DNA of 64,000 bases from Equus caballus (lineage: Eukaryota > Chordata > Mammalia > Perissodactyla > Equidae): the NCBI RefSeq assembly GCF_041296265.1, contig NC_091695.1:13127001-13191000 (forward strand), in the 5' to 3' direction. The notes beneath the pieces are model-generated. The model was given only the letters and a program-made list of their open reading frames with translations. It was not told the origin of the DNA and ran no database searches. The position numbers and the translations under genes were made by a program. Of the stretch, positions 59,644 through 64,000 are shown in pieces (the first letter of the stretch is position 1; each line of letters begins with the position of its first letter).

Positions 59644-61278
59644 AAATGATATATCTTAAGAATAAGGGGAAGCAATATTCAAATAACATTATTATGATAT
59701 TAATCTTAAATTAACTAATCCAAAATTAATGTTTAATTCCCCATTACCAAACATTTATAAGAAATTACTTCAGCATGGCTTTCAACCATAAAAAGCCTAA
59801 TGTCTACCAGAGAAAGGAGTATGGAAGCAGATGGTTGTCATAAATGTGAGAAGAAATATAAGTGAAGTATTCTAAAGTGATTCTAGAATTCAAATATGAA
59901 ATATAGTAACTCAACATGGGAAGTAGCTCTTCACAGGAGAGGAAATATTTCAATAGACCTTAAAGGATAAAGTTTCCCCTTCAACTTTCCATTTTTTCTT
60001 GTAGAGAAGGTTACTAAGAATGGCAAAGCCAAAAGTATAAGTGCAAAGAAGGGCATCTTGTTATTGACAAACCTGGACTAATCGTAGTAATTGGACCCGT
60101 GGATGTCCACTGATGGTGGGGAAAGTTTAATGGAATTGGGATTATAAAAATATTCATGGATGAGATTGTGAAAAGTTACATATGCTTTCAAATAAAATTC
60201 ACACTCTATTTTTAATAAGAGTTAAAATGGTTTGTATGTACAAATATCAGAGTTTTGTGTTTTGGAAAGGATGGATAACTAGGTCTTATTTATCTTAACG
60301 TCCATGTTGCTGTAATTAGACATTAAAACTCCATCTGTATTAGAATTTCAAAAAGGAATATATAATTTATTTAGAATAAAATTAAGGTGAATAAGTATTC
60401 CTTGAAAGTTATTACTTACCACATAGAGTTTCTCAATAAACATACTGATTGAAACAAACGGAAAATAACTAAATGTGTTTTTGATAAATTAAACAATAGT
60501 CATAAGTGCAAAAGAGCCACTAGTAAGTTCTGAAGAAAATTTGAATAAAAACAGATTCTTATTTTATTTGTATTTTATTCTCAGTGTAATTTCCAGACTG
60601 TATACAGCAATTTGTATAAGTTTTCCAAGAAAATTTTTTCATTGTTCAAGTATAAAGATGTGTGTGAGAGAGAGAGAAAGAAAGAGAGAAAAAAGGAACA
60701 GGAGTAGACAAAAAATATGACATTTGACATTAATAGTAATAACACAGTTCCATAATTTTTACACTTTCCTAAAATAAATATAATTTAAATATTCAATAAT
60801 TCAATTATGAAGAGCTATGAAAATGAATACAAAAAATAATTAGAAACATATCCAACTTAAACTAAAGTAGGAATACAAAAATTAATACATACACGACAAA
60901 TCTGTCAAAGTGATGCCATTGCAGAAGATCTATTTTCTTTTGTTATTAATGTTAACGTCTTTTCAATAAAAACAATAGCTTAAACACTTTAACTTGTCAG
61001 GTTATAGTTTTAAGTAGCTTATTGCACACGGCCTTTGTACAGACACCAAGGCAATGTGGAGTGTTCCATAGTTCCCATCTTTGTGTGTTCAATGGGTTTG
61101 AGAGTAGAGAAATATGCCTTTCCCACATATACCTCTTTCTGCTCTCCCTCTTATTACTAGAATTATGCTAATTATCTCTATATTAGGAATAAAACCTCTT
61201 TACAAGATATGAAAGTATAAAAACACTACTTATAGGAATAGAAACTTGAACTTGACACTTTTCTCATCTTCCTCATGC
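59644..61278. other. Intergenic, upstream of the OR8U-like pseudogene
   Basis: A (GA)n tract lies at about 60,663-60,700. No gene or other named repeat. A pyrimidine-rich run and 'atgcag' at 61,259-61,280 looks like a splice acceptor just before the OR pseudogene. Confidence 0.45.
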
Positions 61279-61295
61279 AGATGCCTTGAAGAGAC

Positions 61296-62249
61296 ATGGT
61301 CAGGTAAATTGCACCCCCATAATATATTCTTGTGGACCTCACAGATAAAAAGGAATTGAAGATACCTCTCTTTGTGATAGTCTTATTCATATACATCTTC
61401 ATAATAGTATGCAGTCTAGGTTTGATCCTAGTCGTTAGAACAGATAAACGACTCAACACACCAATGTACTTCTTTCTAAGCAACTTGGCTTTTGTCAATT
61501 TGTTACTCATCTGTCATTACACCCAAAATGCTTGGGAATTTCTGCTACAAACAAAATGAAATCTTTAATGCATGTGCTGCTCAATTAGGCTGTCTCCTGG
61601 CCTTCTTGATGGCAAAGTGCTTGCTCCTGGCTTCCGTGGCCTATGACTGATATGTGGCCATCTGCAGCCTTCTGCTCTATGTAATTGTAATGTTCCCAGG
61701 AATCTGCTTCACCTTGTGGCTGTTCCCTACAGCTATAGCTTCCTGGTTACACTATTTCATGCCATCCCTACCTTTCACCTCTCTTATTGTCACTCCAATA
61801 TTATTAATCATTTCTATTGTGATGACATGCCTCTTTTGAGGCTAACTTGCTCAGACACTTGATGCAAACAGTTGTGCATCTTTGCTTGTGATGATATAAT
61901 GTTCATTTCTTCCCTTCTGGTTGTCTTTGTCTTCTACGTGTACATTATTTCTGCCATCCTGAAGAGGCACTCAGCTGAAGGCGGGTGCAAGGCTTTCTCC
62001 ATGTGTGGCTCCCACATGCTAGCAGTCACCATATTCTATAGGACCCTGATCTTTATGTATTTACAGCCAAGCTCTTACCATTCCATTGACACAGACAAAA
62101 CAGCCTCAGTATTCTACACGGTGATCATTCCCATGTTGAACCTCTCAATCTACAGCCTGAGGAACAAGGAGGTGAAAGAGGCCCTGAAAAAAGTCATCTA
62201 TAGAAACCAGGCTGTTGTGTTCATGAAATTAAGTGACTTGAATAAATGA
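61296..62249 (+). pseudogene. OR8U1: OR8U1-like olfactory receptor pseudogene
   Basis: It aligns with recalled human OR8U1 along its length: LTDKKELKIPLFVIVLFIYI, TPMYFFLSNLAFVN, 'gtggccatctgcagccttctg', [37 protein letters not shown] and [31 protein letters not shown]. It is broken by a TAA at codon 4 (61,305), a shift after TM2 near 61,510, a TGA in the DRY box (61,647, Asp-stop-Tyr) and shifts between about 61,700 and 61,870. The tail stays open to a TGA at 62,247. Its position after OR8J agrees with the human order. Confidence 0.92.
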
Positions 62250-63084
62250 AAATGGAATTTTCTCCATGGTCGGACTTTCTTTCCTCAAAAAACTATCAGA
62301 ATTCTTATTCTTAATATGTGATTTCTATATATCTGTTCACTGTATAATAAAACTTTCTACTGATTTTCAGTTAGAATGAGATTTCAGGTGTAAAAGTAAC
62401 TGTAAAAATTTATATCCATTCTTTCATTTTTCAAATGGAAATGTATTAAAAATAATTAATTCTCCGGTCCCTAAGAATTTATATCAATTTTTCCATTTCT
62501 CAAATGGAGAATTGAATCAAAAGCCAGTATCTCGATTTATAACTAGTTACAAGGAGAAAATGGACAAAAGTTGAGACTCTCCCCTCCTCCAAAATCCCCG
62601 GTTCCGGATTCTCTGGCATCATTAACAATATCTCATGTGAAAAATAAAGATGCATAGTTTAAATACTTGCTTCTTGATTTGCTAATTTCTTGAAAAAATC
62701 ATTACAGTATAAAACTGTTCCGTATTCACATTTAACAAATTGTCCTTATTTATGAGAATTGTACTACATCTCCACTTTACCTATGTCATGGATTTAACCT
62801 GGCCTTCTACTGGCCTGGATGTCTGGTTTGCTCTGGAAAGACTAACTCTTTAAGTTAACTGCTTTTCTTTATGCCTATGAGACCTCATTATATTTTTTCA
62901 GGTTATCTAATTAAAATTAATTCAGAGATCGAATCCCATGGGACTTCATACAATGGAAACAAATGTACTCAAAATAATTCAAACATGAAAGATCTTTTTG
63001 CCAGTAACAAGGATTATATGCAGTTACACTAGGCAAACCTTGGGTAAGTTGGTCATTATTGATTAAGGCACAGCTTAAGACATA
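62250..63084. other. Intergenic, nothing recognised
   Basis: 3' flank of the OR8U-like pseudogene. No named repeat and no OR-like sequence seen. Confidence 0.4.
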
Positions 63085-63262
63085 GTGAACTTAGCAGGCA
63101 ATTTGGCCTAGTGAAAAGAACATATGCCTTTTAGTCAAAAAATGTGCTCAGTTCCTAAATATGGCATTGAACTATGCGTGAGCTCTCATCAGTTTATCAG
63201 TTAAATGAGGACAATGTTACTCAATTTGGGATGTTTTTTAGGATTAAACAACATGTAAAAGG
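63085..63262 (+). mobile_element. MIR SINE
   Basis: 'ggcctagtgaaaagaacata' with 'gccttttagtcaaa', a diverged core, and 'gtttatcagttaaatgagga' with 'ggattaaaca' follow the MIR plan (start, core, 3' LINE-like end). Ancient. Confidence 0.7.
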
Positions 63263-63473
63263 ATAACAGACAGTGGTAGGTATTTGCATATCCTCTCCGT
63301 TTCTTTTGTAAGCCTAAAGACCTCAGTTTTATTCTCAACTCTATGATGAACTTGAGAGCACAATTTATAAATGACAATTACTATACACAGCTGATAACTT
63401 TGATAAAGGTATAGATATGTATGTATATGTTTCAAATAAATGGAATAATTTTACAATTTTCAACTACACAGAG

Positions 63474-63845
63474 AATGGTTTGAGGATTAATTCAGCTGAA
63501 AGCAGACAAAAGGCATTTTCTACTTGTGCTTCCTATGTGACTTCCATCACTATATTTTATGGTACAATCATTTTCATGTATATGCACTCCAAAACAAGGC
63601 ATTCTCTGGATACTGAAAAAATTGCTTCTGTTTTCTATATTGTGGTAATTCTCATGCTAAATCCTTTAATATACAGCCTGAGGAATGAGCAAGTCAAAAA
63701 TGCTTTGAAGAGAATTATGGAAAAGGTGTATTCTACTACAAAACAAGTGACCTGTGGTCTAACTGGAAGCCCTCACAGTTGGGATGCAAAAAAAAAAAAG
63801 GGAAGAAACAGCACTATAAAACAGGATTTAAATTTTCTTCATTAA
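63474..63845 (+). pseudogene. Olfactory receptor fragment, TM6-TM7 only
   Basis: The OR match starts abruptly at [19 protein letters not shown] and runs through [20 protein letters not shown] and [20 protein letters not shown] to the tail [11 protein letters not shown]. The frame stays open to 63,843. Nothing OR-like precedes it, so TM1-TM5 are gone. PMLNP is changed to LMLNP. It belongs to family 5 or 8, but I cannot assign a subfamily. In human, OR8L1P and OR5AL loci lie in this position. It cannot form a receptor. Confidence 0.85.
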
Positions 63846-64000
63846 CATTCTATTAGTAACATGCTTTCTAATGTTATAACATTAAAATGTTAATATTGAT
63901 GCAGAGAACACATTAATTTTCTAATTTTATTTTCTATTATTAAAACTATAACTCCCACTAATATTGAAAGTCTTGAGAATGAAGTAAATTCAATCACAAA

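Noticed and set aside
1-64000. A new gene system or a non-OR protein-coding gene
   Set aside because: Apart from ORs, every coding-like frame I examined falls in L1 sequence, simple repeats or unconserved AT-rich DNA. I see no unexplained conserved frame.

Overview
This is mammalian nuclear DNA from an olfactory receptor (OR) cluster, probably of a horse or close relative (Equidae/Perissodactyla). It is AT-rich, almost free of genes other than single-exon ORs, and full of LINE-1 sequence. It carries eight copies of a tRNA-like SINE with an A box, a B box and the typical 'tagaggaagat(g/t)ggca...gatgttagctcag' body, which I recognise as the equine ERE family. Species and family names come from memory, not from a search.

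Layout. (1) About 1-33,000: two tandem copies of a roughly 10-kb unit, each carrying an OR8K3-like gene. The first (1,798-2,757) is intact; the second (12,338-13,130) is a pseudogene. The second unit was enlarged by a pair of nested L1 elements (15,627-29,312), the younger one (22,030-28,799) sitting in the 3' end of the older one. (2) 33,017-34,570: a third OR8K3-like pseudogene that runs directly into a 5'-truncated OR8K1-like pseudogene, with a small perfect palindrome at the junction. (3) 34,571-51,700: gene-free DNA with L1, L2, ERE and MLT1 remnants and the first two blocks of a second local duplication. (4) 51,759-52,697: an intact OR8J gene. (5) 55,095-59,490: further copies of that local duplication, including a fragment holding only the last codons and 3' flank of an OR8J gene. 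(6) 61,296-62,249: an OR8U1-like pseudogene. (7) About 63,474-63,845: an isolated TM6-TM7 OR fragment.

The order OR8K3-OR8K1-OR8J1-OR8U1 is the order I remember for human 11q12.1, so the window is probably the equine orthologue of that interval. Only two ORs appear able to encode a receptor. Both would be seven-helix G-protein-coupled odorant receptors of olfactory sensory neurons; their ligands cannot be read from sequence.

I found no previously undescribed gene system. The notable points are structural: duplications that can be put in relative order by the transposons they do or do not share, a fused OR pseudogene pair with a palindromic joint, tandem ~250-bp monomers in both L1 5' UTRs, and loss of the DRY arginine in all four OR pseudogenes that retain the region.
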